DNA of 64,000 nt from Patiria miniata (taxonomy: Eukaryota; Echinodermata; Asteroidea; Valvatida; Asterinidae): contig NW_024037051.1 in the NCBI RefSeq assembly GCF_015706575.1, positions 558,001-622,000 of the forward strand, in the 5' to 3' direction. How positions within the stretch are numbered: the stretch's first letter is position 1; each line of letters opens with the position of its first letter. Shown piece after piece: positions 51,156 to 62,800 of the stretch. A program made the translations under genes and the position numbers. Under the pieces are notes generated by a model. That model had not been told where the DNA came from and searched no databases. It worked only from the letters and a program-made list of their open reading frames with translations.

Positions 51156-52650
51156 TTTGCTTTGAAGGAGACAATCTGAACTTGCGAGAAAACAGTCCAA
51201 AGGGGAGATATACAAGGGGAAAATGTGCACGAGAAAAAATGCACAAATAACACCAGCAATTGTCATCATATGAAAAATTTCACGAATGCAAATCAAATGA
51301 GATGAATCAGAGAAAAGGAATTGAGGATCAGATAAGGAAACGGATTCAAGGGTGAAAATAGCGAAATGATAATCAAAATACTCAATCAATCAGAAGGTAA
51401 TCACAATACAGCAATTATGTAACTCAATCACTGTAACAAATGCACAAATATATCAGAAAATGAAAAACAAATAGTTAAAGCAATTCGAGATAACACAATA
51501 AACGATACTCAAATACAATACACCAGAACCAGCTTACACAAGCAAATGAAAATGAAGTCGAATGAAACAGTAAATTTCTCAGCAATGCAAATAGAATACA
51601 CACAAAAAGAAATTCGATTACCAACTCAACTGAAAATTCGGAAGGTAAAATCAATTCACAAACGATCAAACTGTCAGACACAAACTAAATGTGTGTGCGC
51701 TGCCTTGTTTTGCACCAAGATTATGTCAATAAAGGCAAAAGAACAGTGAGCATCTGCTACCAAGTGTTGGCGCTGAAGTACTTAATCCAATTTGTACACT
51801 AGCTAGACAAGGATGCAAAGCAAGATCAATGATTGTCAACGACTTACTTAATGAAAGGGCTTTCTATCAAATCGGAATTCACAATACAACGGGGGTTTAA
51901 GAACCAGGTGAGTATTTGGATTAAATCGTAGTCTTTTATAACAACGGTTACTAGGGTAACTTACACAGCGTCGTTAATCAGCCCAATGTAGTCTTGATCG
52001 TTGTGAAGTACTATGGATCAACGGTGGTGCACGGTGCGTGTCTTTGCGATCGTATCTATGTTCAAACAGTGGGAGTCCGTGGGAAAACAAACTAGAATGT
52101 TTGAATCTTGGAAATATACATCGGACTCCGAACATCAGCGATTTCAGAAAGTTCGCGGTAAATAGTTCTTGACTTGTGAATGTCAGCGTCGGCCAGTAGT
52201 TCCAACAGTTCTGCTAGTGGATGGACGAACTTTTCCGTTAGATGGGCGCTCCAGGCGGGGTGACAGTATTCGGTAGACGGGTCAGCTCGCTGACGTTTCC
52301 GGTAGGCTGGCGCTCAAGGCTCGCTGACGGTATGGGGATGGCTTGGCAAGGTCCTTCACGTCCTGGAATACGGGAAACACAGCGGTCCGTTGCAACTGAT
52401 GATGGTGTTGGTTGGTGTTACCGGACGGTGAGGAACACGGGCTCGTCTTCACGTCTTGAGTCGGGGACGGGTTGGCCTGGAACAGGGCTCTGCAGCTACC
52501 CTGTCTGCGGTGCTACCCGCACCCCGGCTGATGCTGCCGTCACACTCCTTGGGGCGAGATCCTCTTCCCGGTCGTCTACAGGATAGATGTCTTGGCCGTC
52601 GACAAGGTACAGGATTGTCGGGTGATCGTTGCCTGCCGTTGGTAAGCCCG
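51156..52650 (-). other. Long leader (5' untranslated region) of the element
   Basis: About 1.5 kb separates the primer-binding site from gag. The gag-proximal 1 kb (about 51156-52220) is AT-rich with no convincing frame. The LTR-proximal part (about 52220-52650) is clearly GC-richer and contains short echoing phrases such as ctcgctgacg near 52287 and 52320. Open frames here on either strand lack recognisable domains. A leader of this size usually holds packaging and structural RNA signals, but none can be pinpointed. Confidence 0.65.
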
Positions 52651-52668
52651 TACCCGGATCTTCCACCA
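52651..52668 (-). other. Primer-binding site, tRNA unassigned
   Basis: Two bases inside the 5' LTR the minus strand reads TGGTGGAAGATCCGGGTA. The leading TGG pairs with the CCA end of a tRNA and the position is right for a primer-binding site. I could not assign the tRNA from memory, so the length of true complementarity is unknown. Confidence 0.6.
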
Positions 52669-52730
52669 AATGTGACCCTTCTAAATAATACGGGCTGAAC
52701 GGCTGATTCTCAGTTTGTGCTGGTTTATTT

Positions 52731-53288
52731 CTGTTGAGGAACGAAGACAACGTGTTACTTGGTCTTCGACCGAAAACAGAATCAAATATACAAAATACAA
52801 AAGAATGACTCTACAAAATACTTATGAAATAATCTAGATACTAAATACCAAAACGGATTCATCAATATTTACTCAAGAACCCGCGGTTTGCGCCTAAATT
52901 CGGGCAGCGTCCGCCATATTGAATTTTAATGTGAAAACCCAATAAATACAAGATAATTAATCCAATCTTATATAATAATGAAGAAATGAACTGCTGAATT
53001 CCTTCTACAATATCGAAATATCTATCACTCTTACGATAAGATAATTAAATGAATTCTTGAATACATGAAAAATCACAAGTCAATCAATATCCTGAAATAA
53101 TCGAATATGCTTCCAAAATCAACTAAAATGACCTAAGAGCAATCTAAATCTACTCAAGGATAGTACCTGTTAACTGTGAATTAATATAAGTTATTATTAT
53201 GAGAAAGATTGAGGTAAAATGTAAAAAGATCATTACCTGTTGAGGAACGAAGACAACGTGTTACTTGGTCTTCGACCGAAAACAGAAT
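52731..53288. repeat. 52-bp direct repeat pair inside the 5' LTR
   Basis: Positions 52731-52782 and 53237-53288 are identical 52-bp copies, 506 bp apart, starting ctgttgaggaacgaagac and ending gaaaacagaat. The 3' LTR has the same pair at 44185-44236 and 44691-44742. Each copy includes the small palindrome GGTC-TTC-GACC. Internal LTR repeats can act as enhancer repeats or trace an older duplication. Confidence 0.85.
52967..52974 (-). promoter_or_regulatory. Candidate TATA box of the 5' LTR
   Basis: On the minus strand the sequence reads TATATAAG near the middle of the LTR, about 300 bases before its inner end and upstream of the AATAAA at 52724-52729. The order TATA then poly(A) signal suits a U3-R-U5 layout. 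The surrounding LTR is AT-rich, so chance matches are likely. Confidence 0.3.
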
Positions 53289-53413
53289 AACGAAATGTGG
53301 AAAGCGCGCGAACTGGTTTACAAAACCAAGAGGGCGCTCGCTAATTTAAATAACAGAAAACGATTACGTAATGTAAAAATAAATAGAGGGGGGTTTGCAT
53401 CGCAACCGTCACA

Positions 53414-53417
53414 TATA
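53414..53417. repeat. Target site duplication, right copy (TATA)
   Basis: TATA follows GTCACA of the 5' LTR and continues into gtttgagcagaact, the second half of the interrupted satellite monomer. It pairs with 44121-44124. Confidence 0.9.
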
Positions 53418-54199
53418 GTTTGAGCAGAACTTCCCAGGTTAAGGTACCGTTAGACCGCGATATACGAAGTTCGTGTCGCGGGCGCTTGCAGGCATGGCAG
53501 TTAGACTGACTGCACATAGGGGTACTATACTGGGCTTGATGCGCTACATCTTGAATTTTCTCCGCAAGTACTGGGTTTCAAGTCCTGTCCTTTTGCCAGC
53601 TTGTTGGCCTGATCACAAGCTTCCGAACAAGGTATAGTTTGTGCAGAACTTCCTAGGTTAAGGTACCGTTAGACCGCGATATACGAAGTTTGTGTCGCGG
53701 GCGCTTGCAGGCATGGCTGTTAGACTGACTGCACATAGGGGTTCTACTGGCATTGATGCGCTATATCTTAAATTTTCTCCGCAAGTACTGTGTTTCAAGA
53801 CCTGTCCTTTTGCAAGCTTGTTGGCCTGATCACAAGCTTCCGAACAAGGTATAGTTTGAGTAGAACTTCCCAGGTTAAGGTACCGTTAGACCGCGATATA
53901 CGAAGTTCGTGTCGCGGGCGCTTGCAGGCATGGCTGTTAGACTGACTGCACATAGGGGTACTACTGGCATTGATGCGCTATATCTTAAATTTTCTCCGCA
54001 AGTACTGGGTTTCAAGACCTGTCTTTTTGCCAGCTTGTTGGCCTGATCACAAGCTCCCGAACAAGGTATAGTTTGTGCAGTACTTCCCAGGTTAAGGTAC
54101 CGTTAGACCGCAATATACGAAGTTCGTGTCGCGGGCGCTTGCAGGTATGGCTGTTAGACTGACTGCACATAGGGGTACTACTGGCATTGATGCGCTATA

Positions 54200-56500
54200 T
54201 CTTAAATTTTCTCCGCAAGTACTCGGTTTCAAGACTTGTCCTTTTGCCAGCTTGTTGGCCTGATCACAAGCTTCCGAACAAGGTATAGTTTGAGCAGAAC
54301 TTCCCAGGTTAAGGTACCGTTAGACTGCGATATACGAAGTTCGTGTCGCGTGCGCTTGCAGGCATGGCTGTTAGACTGACTGCACATAGGGGTTCTACTG
54401 GCATTGATGCGCTATATCTTAAATTTTCTCCGCAAGTACTGTGTTTCAAGACCTGTCCTTTTGCGAGCTTGTTGGCCTGATCACAAGCTTCCGAACAAGG
54501 TATAGTTTGAGCAGAACTTCCCAGGTTAAGGTACCGTTAGACCGCTATATACGAAGTTCGTGTCGCGGGCGCTTGCAGGCACGGCTGTTAGACTGACTGC
54601 ACATAGGGGTACTATACTGGCATGGATGCGCTACATCTTGAATTTTCTCCGCAAGTACTCGGTTTCAAGACTTGTCCTTTTGCAAGCTTGTTGGCCTGAT
54701 CACAAGCTTCCGAACAAGGTATAGTTTGAGCAGAACTTCCGAGGTTAAGGTACCGTTAGACCGCGATATACGAAGTTCGTGTCGCGGGCGCTTGCAGGCA
54801 TGGCTGTTAGACTGACTGCACATAGGGGTACTACTGGCATTGATGCGCTATATCTTAAATTTTCTCCGCAAGTACTCGGTTTCAAGACTTGTCCTTTTGC
54901 CAGCTTGTTGGCCTGATCACAAGCTTCCGAACAAGGTATAGTTTGTGCAGAACTTCCCAGGTTAAGGTACCGTTAGACCGCGATATACGAAGTTCGTGTC
55001 GCGGGCGCTTGCAGGCATGGCAGTTAGACTGACTGCACATAGGGGTTCTACTGGCATTGATGGGCTATATCTTGTATTTTCTCCGCAAGTACTGGGTTTC
55101 AAGACCTGTCCTTTTGCCAGCTTGTTGGCCTGATCACAAGCTTCCGAACAAGGTATAGTTTGTGAAGAACTTCCCAGGTTAAGGTACCGTTAGGCCGCGA
55201 TATACGAAGTTCGTGTCGCGGGCGCTTGCAGGCATGGCTGTTAGACTGACTGCACATAGGGGTACTATACTGGCATGGATGCGCTACATCTTGAATTTTC
55301 TCCGCAAGTACTCGGTTTCAAGACTTGTCCTTTTGCAAGCTCGTTGGCCTGATCACAAGCTTCCGAACAAGGTATAGTTTGAGCAGAACTTCCCAGGTTA
55401 AGGTACCGTTAGACCGCGATATACGAAGTTCGTGTCGCGGGCGCTTGCAGGCATGGCTGTTAGACTGACTGCACATAGGGGTACTACTGGCATTGATGCG
55501 CTATATCTTAAATTTTCTCCGCAAGTACTCGGTTTCAAGACTTGTCCTTTTGCCAGCTTGTTGGCCTGATCACAAGCTTCCGAACAAGGTATAGTTTGAG
55601 CAGAACTTCCCAGGTTAAGGTACCGTTAGACTGCGATATACGAAGTTCGTGTCGCGTGCGCTTGCAGGCATGGCTGTTAGACTGACTGCACATAGGGGTT
55701 CTACTGGCATTGATGCGCTATATCTTAAATTTTCTCCGCAAGTACTGTGTTTCAAGACCTGTCCTTTTGCGAGCTTGTTGGCCTGATCACAAGCTTCCGA
55801 ACAAGGTATAGTTTGAGCAGAACTTCCCAGGTTAAGGTACCGTTAGACCGCGATATACGAAGTTCGTGTCGCGGGCGCTTGCAGGCACGGCTGTTAGACT
55901 GACTGCACATAGGGGTACTATACTGGCATGGATGCGCTACATCTTGAATTTTCTCCGCAAGTACTCGGTTTCAAGACTTGTCCTTTTGCAAGCTTGTTGG
56001 CCTGATCACAAGCTTCCGAACAAGGTATAGTTTGAGCAGAACTTCCCAGGTTAAGGTACCGTTAGACCGCGATATACGAAGTTCGTGTCGCGGGCGCTTG
56101 CAGGCATGGCTGTTAGACTGACTGCACATAGGGGTACTACTGGCATTGATGCGCTATATCTTAAATTTTCTCCGCAAGTACTCGGTTTCAAGACTTGTCC
56201 TTTTGCCAGCTTGTTGGCCTGATCACAAGCTTCCGAACAAGGTATAGTTTGTGCAGAACTTCCCAGGTTAAGGTACCGTTAGACCGCGATATACGAAGTT
56301 CGTGTCGCGGGCGCTTGCAGGCATGGCTGTTAGACTGACTGCACATAGGGGTTCTACTGGCATTGATGCGCTATATCTTGTATTTTCTCCGCAAGTACTG
56401 GGTTTCAAGACCTGTCCTTTTGCCAGCTTGTTGGCCTGATCACAAGCTTCCGAACAAGGTATAGTTTGTGAAGAACTTCCCAGGTTAAGGTACCGTTAGG
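54200..56500 (+). repeat. Six-monomer higher-order repeat, 1306 bp period
   Basis: Four independent markers are each 1306 bp apart: tagactgcga at 54321 and 55627, acggctgttag at 54581 and 55887, cttgtatttt at 55071 and 56377, and tgtgaagaac at 55161 and 56467. Six monomers including two with the two-base gain make 1306 bp. Equal spacing at four sites indicates one recent tandem duplication. Confidence 0.88.
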
Positions 56501-59500
56501 CCGCGATATACGAAGTTCGTGTCGCGGGCGCTTGCAGGCATGGCTGTTAGACTGACTGCACATAGGGGTTCTACTGGCATTGATGCGCTATATCTTGAAT
56601 TTTCTCCGCAAGTACTGGGTTTCAAGACCTGTCCTTTTGCAAGCTTGTTGGCCTGATCACAAGCTTCCGAACAAGGTATAGTTTGAGCAGAACTTCCCAG
56701 GTTAGGGTACCGTTAGACCGCGATATACGAAGTTCGTGTCGCGTGCGCTTGCAGGCATGGCTGTTAGACTGACTGCACATAGGGTTCTACTGGCATTGAT
56801 GCGCTATATCTTAAATTTTCTCCGCAAGTACTGGGTTTCAAGACCTGTCCTTTTGCCAGCTTGTTGGCCTGATCACAAGCTTCCGAACAAGGTATAGTTT
56901 GTGCAGAACTTCCCAGGTTAAGGTACCGTTAGGACCGCGATATACGAAGTTCGTGTCGCGGGCGCTTGCAGGCATGGCTGTTAGACTGACTGCACATAGG
57001 GGTACTATACTGGCATTGATGCGCTATATCTTAAATTTTCTCCGCAAGTACTGGGTTTCAAGACCTGTCCTTTTGCAAGCTTGTTGGCCTGATCACAAGC
57101 TTCCGAACAAGGTATAGTTTGTGCAGAACTTCCCAGGTTAAGGTACCGTTAGGCCGCGATATACGAAGTTCGTGTCGCGGGCGCTTGCAGGCATGGCTGT
57201 TAGACTGACTGCACATAGGGGTACTATACTGGCATTGATGCGCTATATCTTAGATTTTCTCCGCAAGTACTGGGTTTCAAGACCTGTCCTTTTGCCAGCT
57301 TGTTGGCCTGATCACAAGCTTCCGAACAAGGTATAGTTTGTGCAGAACTTCCCAGGTTAAGGTACCGTTAGGCCGCGATATACGAAGTTCGTGTCGCGGG
57401 CGCTTGCAGGCATGGCTGTTAGACTGACTGCACATAGCGGTACTATACTGGCATTGATGCGCTACATCTTAGATTTTCTCCGCAAGTACTGGGTTTCAAG
57501 ACCTGTCTTTTGCCAGCTTGTTGGCCTGATCACAAGCTTCCGAACAAGGTATAGTTTGTGCAGAACTTCTCAGGTTAAGATACCGTTAGGCCGCGATATA
57601 CGAAGTTCGTGTCGCGGGCTCTTGCAGGCATGGCTGTTAGACTGACTGCACATAGGGGTACTATACTGGCATTGATGCGCTATATCTAAATTTTCTCCGC
57701 AAGTACTGGGTTTCAAGACCTGTCCTTTTGCCAGCTTGTTGGCCTGATCACAAGCTTCCGAACAAGGTATAGTTTGTGCAGAACTTCTCAGGTTAAGGTA
57801 CCGTTAGGCCGCGATATACGAAGTTCGTGTCGCGGGCGCTTGCAGGCATGGCTGTTAGACTGACTGCACATAGGGGTACTATACTGGCATTGATGCGCTA
57901 TATCTAAATTTTCTCCGCAAGTACTGGGTTTCAAGACCTGTCCTTTTGCCAGCTTGTTGGCCTGATCACAAGCTTCCGAACAAGGTATAGTTTGTGCAGA
58001 ACTTCCCAGGTTAAGGTACCGTTAGACCGCGATATACGAAGTTCGTGTCGCGGGCGCTTGCAGGCATGGCTGTTAGACTGACTGCACATAGGGGTACTAT
58101 ACTGGCATTGATGCGCTATATCTTGAATTTTCTCCGCAAGTACTCGGTTTCAAGACCTGTCCTTTTGCAAGCTTGTTGGCCTGATCACAAGCTTCCGAAC
58201 AAGGTATAGTTTGTGCAGAACTTCCCAGGTTAAGGTACCGTTAGACCGCGATATACGAAGTTCGTGTCGCGGGCGCTTGCAGGCATGGCTGTTAGACTGA
58301 CTGCACATAGGGGTACTACTGGCATTGATGCGCTATATCTTAAATTTTCTCCGCAAGTACTGGGTTTCAAGACTTGTCCTTTTGCCAGCTTGTTGGCCTG
58401 ATCACAAGCTTCCGAACAAGGTATAGTTTGTGCAGAACTTCCCAGGTTAAGGTACCGTTAGACCGCGATATACGAAGTTCGTGTCGCGGGCGCTTGCAGG
58501 CATGGCTGTTAGACTGACTGCACATAGGGGTTCTACTGGCATTGATGCGCTATATCTTGTAATTTTCTCCGCAAGTACTGGGTTTCAAGACCTGTCCTTT
58601 TGCCAGCTTGTTGGCCTGATCACAAGCTTCCGAACAAGGTATAGTTTGTGCAGAACTTCCCAGGTTAAGGTACCGTTAGGCCGCGATATACGAAGTTCGT
58701 GTCGCGGGCGCTTGCAGGCATGGCTGTTAGACTGACTGCACATAGGGGTTCTACTGGCATTGATGCGCTATATCTTGAATTTTCTCCGCAAGTACTGGGT
58801 TTCAAGACCTGTCCTTTTGCCAGCTTGTTGGCCTGATCACAAGCTTCCGAACAAGGTATAGTTTGAGCAGAACTTCCCAGGTTAAGGTACCGTTAGACCG
58901 CGATATACGAAGTTCGTGTCGCGTGCGCTTGCAGGCATGGCTGTTAGACTGACTGCACATAGGGGTTCTACTGGCATTGATGCGCTATATCTTAATTTTC
59001 TCCGCAAGTACTGGGTTTCAAGACCTGTCCTTTTGCCAGCTTGTTGGCCTGATCACAAGCTTCCGAACAAGGTATAGTTTGTGCAGAACTTCCCAGGTTA
59101 AGGTACCGTTAGGACGCGATATACGAAGTTCGTGTCGCGGGCGCTTGCAGGCATGGCTGTTAGACTGACTGCACATAGGGGTACTATACTGGCATTGATG
59201 CGCTATATCTTAAATTTTCTCCGCAAGTACTGGGTTTCAAGACCTGTCCTTTTGCAAGCTTGTTGGCCTGATCACAAGCTTCCGAACAAGGTATAGTTTG
59301 TGCAGAACTTCCCAGGTTAAGGTACCGTTAGGCCGCGATATACGAAGTTCGTGTCGCGGGCGCTTGCAGGCATGGCTGTTAGACTGACTGCACATAGGGG
59401 TACTATACTGGCATTGATGCGCTATATCTTAGATTTTCTCCGCAAGTACTGGGTTTCAAGACCTGTCCTTTTGCCAGCTTGTTGGCCTGATCACAAGCTT

Positions 59501-59850
59501 CCGAACAAGGTATAGTTTGTGCAGAACTTCCCAGGTTAAGGTACCGTTAGGCCGCGATATACGAAGTTCGTGTCGCGGGCGCTTGCAGGCATGGCTGTTA
59601 GACTGACTGCACATAGGGGTACTATACTGGCATTGATGCGCTATATCTTAGATTTTCTCCGCAAGTACTGGGTTTCAAGACCTGTCTTTTTGCCAGCTTG
59701 TTGGCCTGATCACAAGCTTCCGAACAAGGTATAGTTTGTGCAGAACTTCTCAGGTTAAGATACCGTTAGGCCGCGATATACGAAGTTCGTGTCGCGGGCG
59801 CTTGCAGGCATGGCTGTTAGACTGACTGCACATAGGGGTACTATACTGGC
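55900..59850 (+). repeat. Ten-monomer duplication, about 2.18 kb period
   Basis: Markers are 2179-2180 bp apart: ggggtactatactgg at 55912 and 58091, gtttgagcag followed by gcgtgcgc at 56681 and 58861, the aggac variant at 56931 and 59111, and ttctcaggttaagatacc with its last changed A at 57580 and 59760. The length fits ten monomers with five two-base gains. Confidence 0.8.
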
Positions 59851-62800
59851 ATTGATGCGCTATATCTAAATTTTCTCCGCAAGTACTGGGTTTCAAGACC
59901 TGTCCTTTTGCCAGCTTGTTGGCCTGATCACAAGCTTCCGAACAAGGTATAGTTTGTGCAGAACTTCCCAGGTTAAGGTACCGTTAGGCCGCGATATACG
60001 AAGTTCGTGAGGCGGGCGCTTGCAGGCATGGCTGTTAGACTGACTGCACATAGGGGTTCTACTGGCATTGATGCGCTATATCTTGAATTTTCTCCGCAAG
60101 TACTGGTTTTCAAGACCTGTCCTTTTGCCAGCTTGTTGGCCTGATCACAAGCTTCCGAACAAGGTATAGTTTGTGCAGAACTTCCCAGGTTAAGGTACCG
60201 TTAGGCCGCGATATACGAAGTTCGTGTCGCGGGCGCTTGCAGGCATGGCTGTTAGACTGACTGCACATAGGGGTACTATACTGGCATTGATGCGCTATAT
60301 CTTAAATTTTCTCCGCAAGTACTGGGTTTCAAGACCTGTCCTTTTGCCAGCTTGTTGGCCTGATCACAAGCTTCCGAACAAGGTATAGTTTGTGCAGAAC
60401 TTCCCAGGTTAAGGTACCGTTAGGCCGCGATATACGAAGTTCGTGTCGCGGGCGCTTGCAGGCATGGCTGTTAGACTGACTGCACATAGGGGTTATACTG
60501 GCATTGATGCGCTATATCTTTAATTTTCTCCGCAAGTACTGGGTTTCAAGACCTGTCCTTTTGCCAGCTTGTTGGCCTGATCACAAGCTTCCGAACAAGG
60601 TATAGTTTGTGCAGAACTTCCAAGGTTAAGGTACCGTTAGACCGCGATATACGAAGTTCGTGTCGCGGGCGCTTGCAGGCATGGCTGTTAGACTGACTGC
60701 ACATAGGGGTACTACTGGCATTGATGCGCTATATCTTAAATTTTCTCCGCAAGTACTCGGTTTCAAGACCTGTCCTTTTGCCAGCTTGTTGGCCTGATCA
60801 CAAGCTTCCGAACAAGGTATAGTTTGTGCAGAACTTCCCAGGTTAAGGTACCGTTAGGCCGCGATATACGAAGTTCGTGTCGCGGGCGCTTGCAGGCATG
60901 GCTGTTAGACTGACTGCACATAGGGGTACTATACTGGCATTGATGCGCTATATCTTATATTTTCTCCGCAAGTACTGGGTTTCAAGACCTGTCCTTTTGC
61001 CAGCTTGTTGGCCTGATCACAAGCTTCCGAACAAGGTATAGTTTGTGCAGAACTTCCCAGGTTAAGGTACCGTTAGGCCGCGATATACGAAGTTCGTGTC
61101 GCGGGCGCTTGCAGGCATGGCTGTTAGACTGACTGCACATAGGGGTTCTACTGGCATTGATGCGCTATATCTTGAATTTTCTCCGCAAGTACTATGTTTC
61201 AAGACCTGTCCTTTTGCCAGCTTGTTGGCCTGATCACAAGCTTCCGAACAAGGTATAGTTTGTGCAGAACTTCCCAGGTTAAGGTACCGTTAGGCCGCGA
61301 TATACGAAGTTCGTGTCGCGGGCGCTTGCAGGCATGGCTGTTAGACTGACTGCACATAGGGGTACTATACTGGCATTGATGCGCTATATCTTAAATTTTC
61401 TCCGCAAGTACTGGGTTTCAAGACCTGTTCTTTTGCCAGCTTGTTGCCCTGATCACAAGCTTCCGAACAAGGTATAGTTTGTGCAGAACTTCCCAGGTTA
61501 AGGTACCGTTAGGCCGCGATATACGAAGTTCGTGTCGCGGGCGCTTGCAGGCATGGCTGTTAGACTGACTGCACATAGGGGTACTATACTGGCATTGATG
61601 CGCTATATCTATATTTTCTCCGCAAGTACTGGGTTTCAAGACCTGTCCTTTTGCCAGCTTGTTGGCCTGATCACAAGCTTCCGAACAAGGTATAGTTTGT
61701 GCAGAACTTCCCAGGTTAAGGTACCGTTAGGCCGCGATATACGAAGTTCGTGTCGCGGGCGCTTGCAGGCATGGCTGTTAGACTGACTGCACATAGGGGT
61801 TCTACTGGCATTGATGCGCTATATCTTGAATTTTCTCCGCAAGTACTGGGTTTCAAGACCTGTCCTTTTGCCAGCTTGTTGGCCTGATCACAAGCTTCCG
61901 AACAAGGTATAGTTTGTGCAGAACTTCCCAGGTTAAGGTACCGTTAGACCGCGATATACGAAGTTCGTGTCGCGGGCGCTTGCAGGCATGGCTGTTAGAC
62001 TGACTGCACATAGGGGTTCTACTGGCATTGATGCGCTATATCTTAAATTTTCTCCGCAAGTACTGGTTTCAAGACCTGTCCTTTTGCCAGCTTGTTGGCC
62101 TGATCACAAGCTTCCGAACAAGGTATAGTTTGTGCAGAACTTCCCAGGTTAAGGTACCGTTAGACCGCGATATACGAAGTTCGTGTCGCGGGCGCTTGCA
62201 GGCATGGCTGTTAGACTGACTGCACATAGGGGTACTATACTGGCATTGATGCGCTATATCTTGAATTTTCTCCGCAAGTACTCGGTTTCAAGACTTGTCC
62301 TTTTGCCAGCTTGTTGGCCTGATCACAAGCTTCCGAACAAGGTATAGTTTGTGCAGAACTTCCCAGGTTAAGGTACCGTTAGACCGCGATATACGAAGTT
62401 CGTGTCGCGGGCGCTTGCAGGCATGGCTGTTAGACTGACTGCACATAGGGGTACTACTGGCATTGATGCGCTATATCTTAAATTTTCTCCGCAAGTACTC
62501 GGTTTCAAGACTTGTCCTTTTGCCAGCTTGTTGGCCTGATCACAAGCTTCCGAACAAGGTATAGTTTGTGCAGAACTTCCCAGGTTAAGGTACCGTTAGA
62601 CCGCGATATACGAAGTTCGTGTCGCGGGCGCTTGCAGGCATGGCTGTTAGACTGACTGCACATAGGGGTTCTACTGGCATTGATGCGCTATATCTTGAAT
62701 TTTCTCCGCAAGTACTGGGTTTCAAGACCTGTCCTTTTGCCAGCTTGTTGGCCTGATCACAAGCTTCCGAACAAGGTATAGTTTGTGCAGAACTTCCCAG

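Larger units (their letters stand above)
44125..53413 (-). mobile_element. Ty3/gypsy LTR retrotransposon inserted in the satellite
   Basis: A 9289-bp element on the minus strand. Order in its own sense: 5' LTR (52671-53413), primer-binding site, leader of about 1.5 kb, gag, pol, 3' noncoding region, polypurine tract, 3' LTR (44125-44867). The domain order protease, reverse transcriptase, RNase H, integrase is that of Ty3/gypsy (Metaviridae), not Copia. No envelope frame and no chromodomain are visible; I do not assign a clade. The LTRs differ at 3 of 743 positions with no indels (about 0.4%), so insertion was recent on a genomic scale, though years cannot be given without the host's rate. Pol looks whole and gag appears interrupted about once. 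TATA flanks it on both sides. Confidence 0.96.
52671..53413 (-). repeat. 5' LTR of the gypsy element
   Basis: 743 bp with the same TGTGAC and GTCACA ends as the copy at 44125-44867 and 3 mismatches to it. On the minus strand it precedes the primer-binding site and gag, so it carries the promoter. The right end abuts TATA and then satellite. It contains the 52-bp internal direct repeat at 52731-52782 and 53237-53288. Confidence 0.96.

Noticed and set aside
52242-52586. Plus-strand 114-codon frame in the element leader
   Set aside because: It lies antisense to the element in GC-rich leader sequence, where stops are rare by composition; no domain is recognised.
52496-52750. 84-codon frame running from the 5' LTR into the leader
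   Set aside because: Its first codon is TTG; no ATG lies upstream in frame before a stop, so it is unlikely to be translated.
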